From the NCBI GenBank assembly GCA_013407085.1, contig JACCGJ010019481.1:1-64000 (forward strand): a stretch of 64,000 nt of DNA, in the 5' to 3' direction. This document shows, piece by piece, positions 1-11,349 of the stretch. Source of the DNA: Atriophallophorus winterbourni (Eukaryota; Platyhelminthes; Trematoda; Plagiorchiida; Microphallidae). A program made the position numbers and the translations under genes. The notes under the pieces are model-generated. The model made no database searches. It was not told the DNA's origin and saw only the letters and a list, made by a program, of their open reading frames with translations. The stretch's first letter is position 1. Every line of letters starts with the position of its first letter.

Positions 1-602
1 TCTATCCAATCGACGCAATCATCGTGGGCACAATATCAAGATTGCTCATCAGGACAGCCGATTGAACAGTCGAAGGTATTTCCTACCCCTTCGCATATGC
101 CGTGTCTGGAACGCTCTCCCACTGGAGGTGGTGTGTGCAGTCACTGTCCTCGTTTAAGAAACGCCTAGACAAAGACCCATGGAAATCATTTTTCAAGTGA
201 CTTTCGTTTATCTTTCGCCTTTCCTTTCTACACCACTATACTAACATACCACTCATATTGCCATAACTGACTAACACTTTTTACAGTCTTTTCTCCCCGG
301 CTAACAAGCATTAACGTTGATTACGCCGGAGCAAACGCCCGCAAATCCGTCATGCACTGTAGAACGTGGTGGGAATGAGTCTTGAGCTGACACTTTTCCC
401 TTTAAAAAGCCATAAATGTCCAATCAAGATGTGCGCTATACGCAAACATGGCTCGCAATAAGTTTTATTTGACTCCTTTTTCTCTCATTTATGCTTTTAA
501 GCACGCTCTGTGCTACACTTTGTACACACCACCCGGTGGTTTCTTACAAGCTATTAGCTTTTATTACCACGATGAAACTATTGACTATTGACTATTGACT
601 AT
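1..602 (+). mobile_element. CR1-like LINE, 3' end fragment
   Basis: Bases 25-165 read as the last part of a CR1-type reverse transcriptase: RGHNIKIAHQDSRLNSRRYF, then RVWNALPLEVV. The same end is seen in the fuller copies at 48.9 and 50 kb. The frame is lost near 170. About 400 bp of 3' untranslated sequence follow, closing with a heptamer array (about 3.5 units of TATTGAC, 578-602) that serves as the element's tail. The 5' part lies outside the window. Confidence 0.75.
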
Positions 603-899
603 CTTTTAGAAGATGATTCCCGTAACTTACTAACATTTCACCGAAAAAGTATTTACGAACATTAAACCTGACTTGTCGTTTGGCCAGTTTAATGGGTTGC
701 CTCGAGTACCCACATTTGGCGCGAAAGCATACAATCTATTTGGATGAACAGTACTGAAAACTCTCATGATATTTTAGGGTTTTAATCAGCTACACACGTA
801 GCCGCTTCTTTTTAGTGACGAGAAATCCAGAAATAAGTAATTCCTCATACAAACTATCTTTAAGTCATACGAGTAACCAGATGATAAACACCTTCATGC

Positions 900-2001
900 T
901 AGGTAATATCTTTTTTCAAAATAAGGTGACCATGCTTGAACGCAATACTCGAGTTGTGGTCTCACGACTGCTTTGTATATTGGTATGAAAACATCCTTGA
1001 CCCGTAGCATAAAACTGATCGAATGAGAAAAAACTCGCTCCTAGTGCGTTGTGCAGCAACTACATATTGATCAGCCCATTTAAAGTCCCCTGAAACCTCT
1101 ACACCTAAGTCACGAACTTTCGGCCTCTCATTTATCTCAATTATTCAACCCGATCAAGCAACATCAAGCTTCCTAATGATATTAGAACATAGTTAGCTTT
1201 TAGTGAATTTAATTAGTAGATCCCATGTGGCAGACCACATGATGACATTTTTGATATCCTCAAGAAGATCATGTTCATTCAGTGATCCGTGTGGATGTGA
1301 CATCGTCCGCAAAAATATAGCATGGACACTGTCAAAGCAGCTAACACATAGTTGAAAATAAAGAAAAGTAACGGTCCGAATAATGAACCCTGTGGGACTC
1401 CACTAACAACTTGTACTTTCAAGGAATACATAATACTCATCCTGACGAGAAAGTATCTAATGTTTAAGTAGCCTATTATCCATTTCATCAGAAGGTCATC
1501 GATACCTATATAACTGAGTTTATTTGCAAGCAGTCTGTAGTTTATCGAATCAAAGGCCATACAAAATTCCAAGTAAAACACTTTAAGTTGTTGGAGTTTA
1601 TTCAGCCTAATGATGAGCTCATTTAGAAAACACAAGAGGTCTGTTAGACACGACCTCCCTTTCATGTAGCCTTGCTGTGCAGAGTTCAGCAACGAGCAAT
1701 CGACTAGATGGCGACACATCCTATTCTTAATAAGTTTCTTCATGATTTTACTGTGGATACTCGTGAGACTTACAGGTCTCTAATCAAAAACTAATTATGG
1801 AATGCTACTTTTATGAAATAGGATCACATCACCAAGCTTCCAAATACTCGGAATTAATCCATGCTGCAAGGAAACGTTGAAATAACGACCTACAGATTCT
1901 GCCAGTATTTTTGCCCGGTTCATTATAATTTGAGGGTGAAAGTCTTCTGAACCAGCAGATGTATGTATGTTAGTTGCTGCAAGAGCAAGTTTTACCGTCA
2001 A
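900..2001 (-). pseudogene. CR1-like reverse transcriptase fragment
   Basis: Minus-strand relic of a CR1 ORF2. From 5' to 3' it has a linker segment (2001-1795), RT with QQGYMKGRSCLTDLL, FYLEFCMAFDSINYRLL and SGVPQGSLFGPLLF (1743-1279), then VRDLGVEVSGDFKWADQ (about 1125-1065) and RPQLEYCVQAWS (about 955-915). The DD catalytic motif is lost in a decayed stretch near 1320, and several stops and shifts separate the blocks. No ORF1 or endonuclease is recognisable. Confidence 0.8.
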
Positions 2002-2159
2002 TTTTCAAAATTCATTATACAAATCAGTATCAGTATCACAATATCATTATCACGAGGTGAAAGTTAACCAAATAGACACAAGTGAAAATATGCTTGCAAA
2101 GATGTGCGCGAAAAAATATGCTACAACCAGGATTGTTTCTGAGGAAGCACACACGTGTG

Positions 2160-2375
2160 AACCTGTTCAGATCACTTCAGTACAGTTGTCACAGCACCGT
2201 AAACGGCTGATAAGCCAATCGGCCACCCATAATTTATGTCTATAAAGCTTTAAAACGGCACCCAACACTACCAAAGTATAATATAATGATTTTTTATTTT
2301 TCTCGTCGCATGCGAAAGTCGGTGAAACTTCAGGCGAAAAAAATCCGAAAGGGTTACTCTTCAACAAGCCGATAA
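2160..2375 (-). mobile_element. CR1-A-type 3' UTR fragment
   Basis: This stretch resembles, in order and strand, the 3' UTR of the CR1 copy at 49.44-49.82 kb. Shared blocks include AAGCCAATCG, then GCACCCA-CACT-CCAAA. It is an old, 5'-truncated insertion of the same subfamily; nothing coding is left. Confidence 0.55.
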
Positions 2376-5234
2376 GATATTAGCTAAGAAAAAATTTGTG
2401 CGTTAATTTGAAACGTCACATCATATCATTAGAATTTTGCGGTTTCCTTTTTTCATATTTTTTAATCGTAGGAAAATGCGAATAAAATTAAACAAAATTT
2501 TTATGTGAATGGAAAATGGGAGGGGTCTCATCACCTAAACAAAGAAGACTCGATATTGTCATTTAAAGAAATTTCGTCGTTGTATAGGTTAGGGATCCTC
2601 TTCCTTGCACATTACTGTTGTATTTGTTTGACATATAACTGTATTATACTTTGAATTTACCGAGCTTCGTCTTTTCTGTGCGTGGTATGACTCTATATTG
2701 TGGGATTATACATCTCCGCGTATTATACTTAAACAAGTCCATTTCCAACTGCTCAATCTCATTCATTTCAGTACACGCACATTGGCTATTAACAAGAGGA
2801 ATACGAAGAACTATATATTCCTTCGCGTATGATGACCTGCATTAATTAAAATTCTCCGGTTATTGTGTAGTTCGCTAATACAACCTTATGTCTGTTACAT
2901 ACACACATACACATATTTCAGAATTATATATGCGATCCCTACGGTCATAGAAGTGGCGAGCTGATTAACATTTGTTAGCACAATAAAACATTTTGTTAGC
3001 AGAACCTATAACTCAAATATAACAAGTTAAAATCGGCATGGGAATGAATTTTAGATTGTTGAAATCACCTCTGAGTTTTACATGAAAGATCTGAGATCAT
3101 CCCCAAATCTTAATACAGCACCTCCAGAAAAATTGCCACATAAATTAGCAGTAACAGTAATTACTAAATCCTTAATAGATTATAAACCTCACAACTTGAA
3201 ACTCCATGGTAGAAGGTCGGTGATACTTTTCTAGTTTTCGAAGAAGCTTCTATGCACTCGCCTACGTTTTAAAGATTGAAGCTCATTTTCATGCGAGAAT
3301 TCTCTACCTAGCAATAAATGTTACGTCATCTATTCTCTAGTGTATTTGAAGATCAACCATGAAAGAGAGCCTATGTTCGGAGACTTAACTGTGATGAATC
3401 ACAGTGCATTTAAACACACGGACCGACTAACCCCCACCAACGTTGATGTTTAATGTTCGTTTTCTTAGAAATGCAAGGATCTACCTCATTGTGAACATCC
3501 GGCAAGTCAATGGTTAATAGATCGATTTTGACTGATCGGAATGTTTAGCCGAAGACGCAATTATGGAACACAATTGCGATTTCATCATTTTTATCTTATT
3601 TGCTTCGTTTGTCTTCAGTATCACTATCTTGTACGGCATAAAGTTTAGAAATCCGTCTTTCGTAGTATTCAACAAGAAATCTGCAAAACGAGTATTTCAT
3701 AAAATGAATTAATACGCAGTTGGATGTAAAGCGCTCAAGTGCAACCTGAGCGAGAAAATAAAAACGATTTTATTTCATTAGAACATTATCAGAACATTCA
3801 TCAGAACATTATACTCGTAGTAGTTCAAGCGATACGTACGTTGCGAACAAAAAATGCATGCTCCTAAATATCGGCAGGATTGAAACCGTCTTAGCATTAG
3901 CAGAAAAGCAGACAGTTCGGGATAAAAAGATAGCGAAATCGGTTATAGTCAGTGCTTTACATTCAGTCCACTAAGAATTAGATTGCGTGAAATGGCGTAT
4001 AGCAAATTATGCCCGACAGCTCATAAATACCATTGTTGAATAATCAAAGGATTCTCTCACCAACGTTTCTCAAAAAACTAGTTCAATTTTTTTTCCAAGG
4101 ATTTGCTTTCGAAATAACGGAAAGCATTACGTCATACGGCGCAACTTATATTTTCAATGCTACTTAAATGTGATATTTTATAGGCTGTTGCACAATAGTT
4201 GACTGTAAGAATTTGATGCATTATCTATGTTAACATTTGTGTTTCAACGTTTTGCATAGATAAAATAATAAATGAATGATTTTTTCTTGGATATCCATGG
4301 CATGCTAAAAATGATCAATATTTAACAAAGTGTTTGTATAAACAAAGCCAAATATGGGCAATAGGTAATACAGTCTCAAGATCATTATTTTTACGTTGGT
4401 TAAAATAATAAAGGTAAACGACAATTAATCATTGAGTTGTTATTGTGCATGAAAAATAATCAGATGAGGAAACATAACTGTCCCGAAGAATATTGACGTT
4501 TAAATGAAGACAACATCGAAGATATGGGAAATCGAGAAGAGGCTAAGTAGTCAAAATATTCAGTTGTGGTTATTCAAAATATAAATTTATTTGGAATGGG
4601 AAACGTATTTCTAGCGAGGTCTCGTAAAAGATCCGGTGCTGCGAGGTGGAATCATCAATGGACCAGTTTTGTTCACTTGTACGTAAACAAAGTAATATGG
4701 AAGGGAAATACTTAAGGCCCAAATGAATGTTTAATATGAAATTTGTAAAACTAATTTCACTATCAGCACCCAAGAATGCCGTGATTATATAGTTCTTCAC
4801 GCAAGATAATTAGCTTGCGAAGTTTCGTAAATTTTCCCATAGTTATGAAAGAATCTAGATTTGTTTTAAAATAATGTGAAGTAGCGCTAATTCTTATGAT
4901 TTTAAGGCGAAGATTCCGGAGTTTATCATTATTAATCAGGTGAACGTTTTCCTTTAATTTGATGTGGAATTATGGTAGTCCGAATATGTCATCTTGATAA
5001 CTTATATTGTACATAGAATCTGGTTAGTAGCGAATTGGTATTATCAGACGAAATTATTGAAAAACATATTAGTTTTTATCTAATACTACTGCACCATAAT
5101 GGTTCTAGTATCACAGAATCCAACTTCCTCTATATGATTAACTCAAGCGATTTCAGCTGATTGATTTAGTAAAAGTACGTTGTACTTTTTTCAAAGCGAT
5201 GCTTTCGGTTCTGTTTATCCTTTTATATTTCGTT
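2376..5234. other. No recognised gene
   Basis: AT-rich single-copy-looking DNA. The only local structure is a short imperfect tandem repeat at about 3779-3813 (three units of TCAGAACATTA type). Short ORFs here show no family resemblance. A stretch near 4270-4320 resembles 6600-6660, which suggests a shared repeat end. Confidence 0.4.
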
Positions 5235-7690
5235 ATTGTTGGTCTCCTTCGGTCAATGTCGACCATTAGTGTACATCACAATAGCATGTTTTTTCACGAG
5301 CTACAGCGATTGAAATCATTAAGATTCAAGATTCAAATTCAAGATTTATGGTTGAAAAGTCCGATTCGGGAGAAATAATCTCTTTCGCAGCGCTGGCATA
5401 GATAGTCAAAACTTGAATGTATTGCATCATTTGCACGCCGGCGGCGTGATCTGTGTTCAGCAGCCAAGCGCTGTATCTGCTCCTCCCCAGCTCGCAAACG
5501 ACGGTTCACACAATGCCTCCAGTGTGAGCGGTCAAGAGCAAGTTTTTCTTAAATCGCCGGATCAATGAAAATAGCTTTCATATCGTTTTTGCAAACGTCT
5601 TTGTACCGCAAGTGCGGTCTGCGCAATGGTCGACTTTCTAATTGAAACTCACCATACAGTAGATCTTTCGCAATACAACCATCTTCCATTGTGTAATATG
5701 GTGAACATTCTATGTAGACCAGCTTTCGAAAGCACGTCAGCATTAATCACTCTGTCCATCCACGATATGTTCAAGATACAACGGATGCTTCGTAGATGGA
5801 AAGCATTCAGCTTCCGTTCGTGTCTTGCGTGGGTGGTCCAGGTTTCACTGCCGTACAGTTAATCATTTAGTACGCACGCGCTTTATACTATCATTTTTGT
5901 ATTTACAGTCAGCTTGTTGTTTACCCAAACGCGATAATTCAATCGGGACAGAATGACGGCAGCTCTTCTAATATGCTTATTAATCTCCATGTCCGGCGAG
6001 AGGCTATCCGCAATGGTTTAACCAAGGTATGTGAAATGCTCTACTGATTGGAGCTGACAGTTTTCAACAGCGATTATGGGAAGCGGTAAGTCCCTTGACA
6101 AAGAACGTTGGTCTTGCTCATGCTGAGTGTTGGCCCAAAGTCTTTGCATACCGACTATAAACAATACATTGGCGACTAGAGTTGCTCATTAAAGTGTGCA
6201 ATAACGAATGCATCTTTGGTAAACAGAAAGTCACGGATTAGCACATTTCGTGCCTTGTTTTTTGCTGTCAACCGGTTCAGTTTTAAAATGTTGACATCAC
6301 TGTGATTGCGTATGTTAATGTTTTCTATGCTTGTCTCGAAAGCTAGCTTCAGAAGCAGAGTAAAGAAAATGCCGAACAGCGTGGAAGCAAGAACACACCT
6401 TTGTTTGACGACTCGGCGAATTTCAAAAGCTTCTGAGCTGAAACCGTTAAAATGAACTGAGCGCTTTATATCTGAGTGCAACGGAATAACGAGCTTGAGC
6501 AGTCTTGGGGAGCAGCCTATAAAATCAAGCATTTTGAAAAGACCTTCTCTGCTGACGTAATCAAATGCATTTGTTAAATAAATAAAGACAGAGTATAAAT
6601 AAATAAATAAATAAATGAATTCAATTCTTGGAAATCCAAGGAATGTTGGCCATGATCAATAATTGCATACGCTGTTCTCGACACTTTTCTTGAAGTTGTC
6701 TTACGGAGAAAATACTGTCAACGGCTGATCTTCCCTTGCGGAAGCCACATTGAGATTCGGAGTAAATTTTATCATCTAAAAATTGCAGCCGGATCTGTAA
6801 GACTTCAGCAAACAATTTGCCTACAACATTTAGGAGGGAGATTCCTCTGTAATTGTTGCAGTCGCCTTTATCTCCTTTATCCTTACATAGCGTTATGATC
6901 TTTGTGTCTCGCATCTCTTGTGGGACACACTCCTTCTGCCAGCACTGAAGAAGTAAATGGTGGAGCGGTTGTAATAATGTTGCTCTACAGCATTTGATGA
7001 GCTCAGGTGTAATTCCGTCGTCACCAGGGGCCTTCGTATTCGCTAAGCGGTAAATTGCCCTATTAAGCTCTTCAGGAGTAGGAAGAGTATCTAGATATTC
7101 AATAGTCAGCAACCGCTCGACATTTTGAAATACATGTGGTAAAACCGTACTGTCCCTAGAGTAGAAAGAGTAGAAGTGCTCTATACATCTTTACATCTGC
7201 TGAGTTTTTCCCTCAATCGGGTCACAAGATGCAGACTTAATGAGAGCCTTTTTAAGTTTGTTTGGATCAATGGCTCTCTTGATCCCATCATACATACCGT
7301 GAAAATTTCCAGTATCCGCATCTTTTTGGATACTAAGTCTAATTTCTGTCTAATAGTCATTTGCACATCGCCTTGCAATCTGTTGTACCTTATTTCTAAT
7401 GGCTCTTAGAAGTCGTAAGTTACCATCTGTTGGCTAACCGTTAAACCACACGAATGCTGACCGTTTCTCATACAACATAGTAGTCATCTTTGAAGCTTTT
7501 GCATCGAATCAGTGGCTCGTTCGAGCTTTCTTCGGACCAAAAGTGGAAAGTGCGACTAAGCATATGCAGATTCTTTTATCAATTCCCAGTTTTCTGAAGC
7601 AGATTCGGGTGAGGTTGTCTTGCCGAACTCGGCTGTGAAGGCTTTTGCAAATCGCGCAGCTAGATTATGTTCGCACATGTGGGGGACATC
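5235..7690 (-). mobile_element. RT-LINE 'family C', decayed near-3' half
   Basis: A minus-strand non-LTR element distinct from the CR1 copies. In order it holds an endonuclease-RT linker (7690-7140), early RT with ANTKAPGDDGITPELIK, NNYRGISLLNVVGK and ESQCGFRKGRS (7112-6660), and mid RT with an LASTLFGIFFTLLLKLAF-like block and VLIRDFLFTKDAFVIAH (6532-6176). The catalytic ADD is changed to TKD. Then come a C-terminal block, DLLYGEFQ...LRYKDVCKNDMKAI (5743-5549), and a 3' UTR beginning near 5235 in plus coordinates. An AAAT-rich insert at about 6590-6655 interrupts RT, and many shifts are present. The 3' UTR matches copies at 21.95-22.15 and 26.2-26.4 kb. Confidence 0.75.
5319..5358 (-). mobile_element. 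~40-bp CR1 3' tip nested in family C 3' UTR
   Basis: On the minus strand it reads CAACCATAAATCTTGAATTT plus a repeated TTGAATC tail. This matches the end of the CR1 at 49.27-49.31 kb (GACCATAAATTCTTGAAACT). It interrupts the alignment between this family C 3' UTR and the copy at 26.2 kb. Confidence 0.5.
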
Positions 7691-7979
7691 TATCCTGGTC
7701 TTACCAGACAATTTGGAGAAGTGAAATCTCGTGTCGGAGCTTTAGTTATATTATTGTAATCAAATAGAGTTATATTAAAATTTTTAATAAGTTCTAACAT
7801 ACAGTGTGGGAGAGTAAAGTACTTATGCATCAGATTTACACTCTTCTTCGACTTTGATTTCACGTGATTCATATTCTCGTTGAATGTTAGCGATGCAGAA
7901 TATCTTAATCTAAAATTAAGTGTGCAGCCGATCCTTTAAATGGGCTTACTATTGAGATGGAATGATCTATCAGGTATTT

Positions 7980-8425
7980 TACATCTTAAAGGCATGAACT
8001 TCAATTCATCTACAGTGAATAAATGACTAATAATTTGAAGTATATGTGAATAAAATGAGTATATTCATGCTATCTACAAACAAGAATAATAAACTATGTA
8101 TTATGTCCGCATGTACAACGTTTATATATAGAAGAAAAGGTAATGGAACTAAAACACTGCCTTGTATGACGCAGGATGCGCGATCTGTGACAAATTTACG
8201 GAAAATATCAGGGTTAAAAATGGACAAATTGAGTTTACCTTCAGAGATATCGTTCGCCTTCGTTTATATTATGAAGTCTGAGAAAAAATCTATCATCACT
8301 TACTGGATTGGTGACCAGTGGTCCAGCTGATCTTGACGGAAATTAAATGCTTGGCTCACTGTGAGAAATAGATTGTGTTCATTTGTATTGTTAAAAAGTA
8401 GCGGAGAATTTTCTATGAATTCAAA
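7980..8425 (-). pseudogene. CR1-like RT fragment
   Basis: Minus-strand relic. It shows an AFNFRQDQLDHW segment at the place of the KAFD motif, then CVIQGSVLVPLPFLLYINVV (about 8160-8105), matching the GVPQGSVLGPLLFLIYINDL block of complete copies. Further on, the ADD position reads FVDS. No other domain can be followed. Confidence 0.6.
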
Positions 8426-8429
8426 TGTG

Positions 8430-10679
8430 AGTGAAAGTTACAGCAAAGACTGGAAATTGGCTGGAGCAGACAAATATAAAGATATTAGAGTGAGCATTGT
8501 AACTTTCAGATTCACTCGATAAGTATAGAAATGTGTTGATTAGCAAGTGAATTTTCTTGCTCCAATGCATACAAACGAGAGATTCCCTTTTTCATATTCT
8601 CGATACAATTAAGGCAAAGACGATGCACATTACTTTTTTCAGTACGTACTTCAATCTCTTGTTCAATGTTTCGTTAGCTAATATTGCTTAGATAAACTAT
8701 CTGATAATTGATATACTCCGCCGCTTCGTTGGATTCAACGGTGAATTATTTCTTCAAGCTCTGCACAAAACGTACTGATTTTAAGTGATCCTATTACAAA
8801 TGGGAGTAATTAACTGCTGTTATATCAGTATCGGCCAATTGCTTCATCGAGGCTGCTCTATCGTTGGTAAAATGCCAGAAATTCAAATGAACCGGATTGA
8901 ATTACTGCGAGTTGGAATATTATCAACATGATGCGTAAGTTGATAGTAACGTTGTGGCCTGGCCTAAATTTGTAGTCTTCAGATACATACTCAGCTGCTG
9001 CTGTGCCTGTTAATCTTGTCCCGCGGGAATTATTGCAACCAAAACAGATATGACCTAAAGTGGCTAGAGCTACTGACATGTTTGCATGAACCAGTAAATT
9101 GCGCGCACCATAAAGCGCGAGTCAGCGATTCTAAAGACAGCTGAGGTGGATTATGAAGAACGCTCAGCAAATTTGGAAGTGTAATTGTTATAAATAGAAC
9201 TTGAGCAAGGGAAAACAACTGAGCACCATGGCCAAGAAAAGATAATGCTTGATGTCACAAAAAAGATTTGGTCTAAACGGCTACCATGTAAATTAACATT
9301 AATATATTCACTTAAATGCGAGCAAAGCTATGTAGGTGCCCAAGCTGTTTCTCAAGAAAGGTAATCGTTGACTTTTATTTGAAGATACTAATTCGAGAAG
9401 TTGACTGTCTTCAAGACTAAGATGCGAATGTTTAAGGGTATTTTCATCAATTTCAGATTTCATTAAAATACTATTTTATCTACAATCCGAGGTTTATACA
9501 AAAGTTTTGTACGGCAGTAATCCGTATTCGCCAGAGCTTCGTGCTTTTTCGTTTCGGAAATTTTTGGCAGAAGATTCATCATCGTACCCTTGATTAAGAT
9601 CGGCAATATTTGTCATCATAAGTAAACACTGTTCTCCAATTGACGAATAGAAGCAAGGTTTGCAAGTAGAAATAGAAAACGGTGATAAATATGAACGAGA
9701 AATGCCCTTTAAAATTAGATGTCGGATAACCTTAAATGAAGTGGTGTATGTATTTTCTGAAAATATTAGATATTCTTATGAATAAGAATACCATTCTCTT
9801 CATCGTAATCTCATCGCTGTTATTCGGTTAGTCCAGTTCAGATATGTGTTAAAGGAACTCACAATTTTGCGGAACATAAAAGTCTATTTTGATGCATATT
9901 ACAAGTAGTAGTATTTTAAACCGCAATACTTTTGTTGGCTCCATAACATATGTTCATGAACCTTAACTGCACACGATCTTCCGCTAGTTATAATTATCAA
10001 AATTAAGAAGGCTGCAGTTATTCAAATACAGTTTGTTGACTGACATTTGTGTGTGCTAAAAATTAGTACTTTACAAATCAGCATTTGTAAACAACAAAAT
10101 TTTTTTATTTATGTTCGACCTTAACATTTGTATAATTACCGTTTTATTTGATGTACTTATTCATTGAATCAAATGATCATGCATGACATGACTTGGTGTA
10201 TCCAAGAATATAGATTATTATTATTATTTTGATGAAGAGGATATTCTGAGAATAAAAGAAAAATTATTCTCTTAGTCGATGCACGTGAAATAGTGTACAA
10301 TGGCAGTCACGATGTAATGTGTAAGTTTATTTTCTCTATTATTTAATGCTACTGTTACCGTTCCTGTAGAGACTGAGCAGAACCCTGTACAATCTACTGT
10401 TATTCACTTGACTCAATGACATAAATTGAATACATGATTGGACGAGGTTTCAAAAATTTATTTAACAAATCCATATACAACGTGAAATCTAAATAATCAT
10501 CGTAAGTATTTTTTCAAACAATATAACTTTTGGCTTTCCGTGGTAATTTATAAGCTTCGGTTAACTTGAAATATGTTTCTGAAACAAGAAAACGCCATGG
10601 ATACAAACATCACCTATGCTGTTATAACATTAATAGTCCTGAACCATGTGCTATCAAAAATACTGTTAGTTATATATTA

Positions 10680-10680
<1 letters not shown>
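8430..10680. other. No recognised gene
   Basis: Mostly AT-rich. A patch at 8858-9218 is less AT-rich and has two overlapping minus-strand ORFs, but neither resembles a family I know and splice sites are not evident. An (ATT)n run at 10209-10222 follows a stretch that resembles 11940-11980, probably the tail of the same short interspersed element. Confidence 0.35.
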
Positions 10681-10681
<1 letters not shown>

Positions 10682-10723
<42 letters not shown>

Positions 10724-10738
10724 AGTATCTATATATAT
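10682..10738. repeat. (AT)n microsatellite
   Basis: Alternating TA over about 57 bp with two small interruptions. Nothing else is attached to it. Confidence 0.9.
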
Positions 10739-10776
10739 TTGCGACAGGGTTCGAAAAAAATTTCAAATATCGAAGA

Positions 10777-11025
10777 ATGTCAGTACCACTGGACTTCATT
10801 AAAGAATTGTTCAACATTCAGCTGCAGTTCATAGAGAAGGTTGCAGTTCATCTAATAAACAGTTCAAGTTCAAGAGAATCAGTCGACATTTCAGCGACAA
10901 ACGTCGAACAATTTCAGTCACATTCATATAATACAGTCACATTTGATTTATTAAAGTCGAAAATTCACACAGAATATGCTTCCACAAAACATGAGTTGCA
11001 CTCTCCTAGAAAGTATGCGTTTTAA
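10777..11025 (+). pseudogene. Possible Ty3/gypsy gag N-terminal remnant
   Basis: An 82-codon ORF beginning MSVPLDFIKELFNIQLQFIE, with a later VEQFQSHSYNTVTFDLLKSK. The order, a coiled-coil-like start, a Ser-rich spacer and then an F-x(4)-YN-x-TFD stretch, resembles the start of gypsy Gag proteins. It stops early at 11023-11025. A dispersed repeat of LTR-like character follows 150 bp downstream. The resemblance is short, so this is tentative. Confidence 0.35.
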
Positions 11026-11176
11026 GCAAAAGTTGTATTAAAATTGGAATCCGACCCGACATGGAATCAAATATAGCCGGTGAAGAATTTAAAATAATGA
11101 AGTATCTCAAACATGAATATGAAAGTAGAGAACAGTTCATTCTGCCTTTAGTTTCAGACGTAATTGCAAATCGATC

Positions 11177-11347
11177 TTGCACTACTACTGACCCAGCCGT
11201 TTGGTTCGACAGAACACAACCGTAACTGAACTCGTGTATTAACGGAATGAATGAATAACATAATGTTCGTACAGTGAACGATAATCGCAATATTCATTTA
11301 CGATTGATCTTGATTGATACTTGACCGATAGTTCGTTCAATGTGTAT
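11177..11347 (+). repeat. Dispersed repeat A, copy 1
   Basis: About 170 bp matching 25187-25353 in inverse orientation at roughly 80% identity. The longest shared runs are ACAGAACACAACCGTAACTG, ACTCGTGTATT and GTACAGTGAACGATAATC. It may be a solo LTR or a small non-autonomous element; ends are not defined. Confidence 0.65.
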
Positions 11348-11349
11348 AC

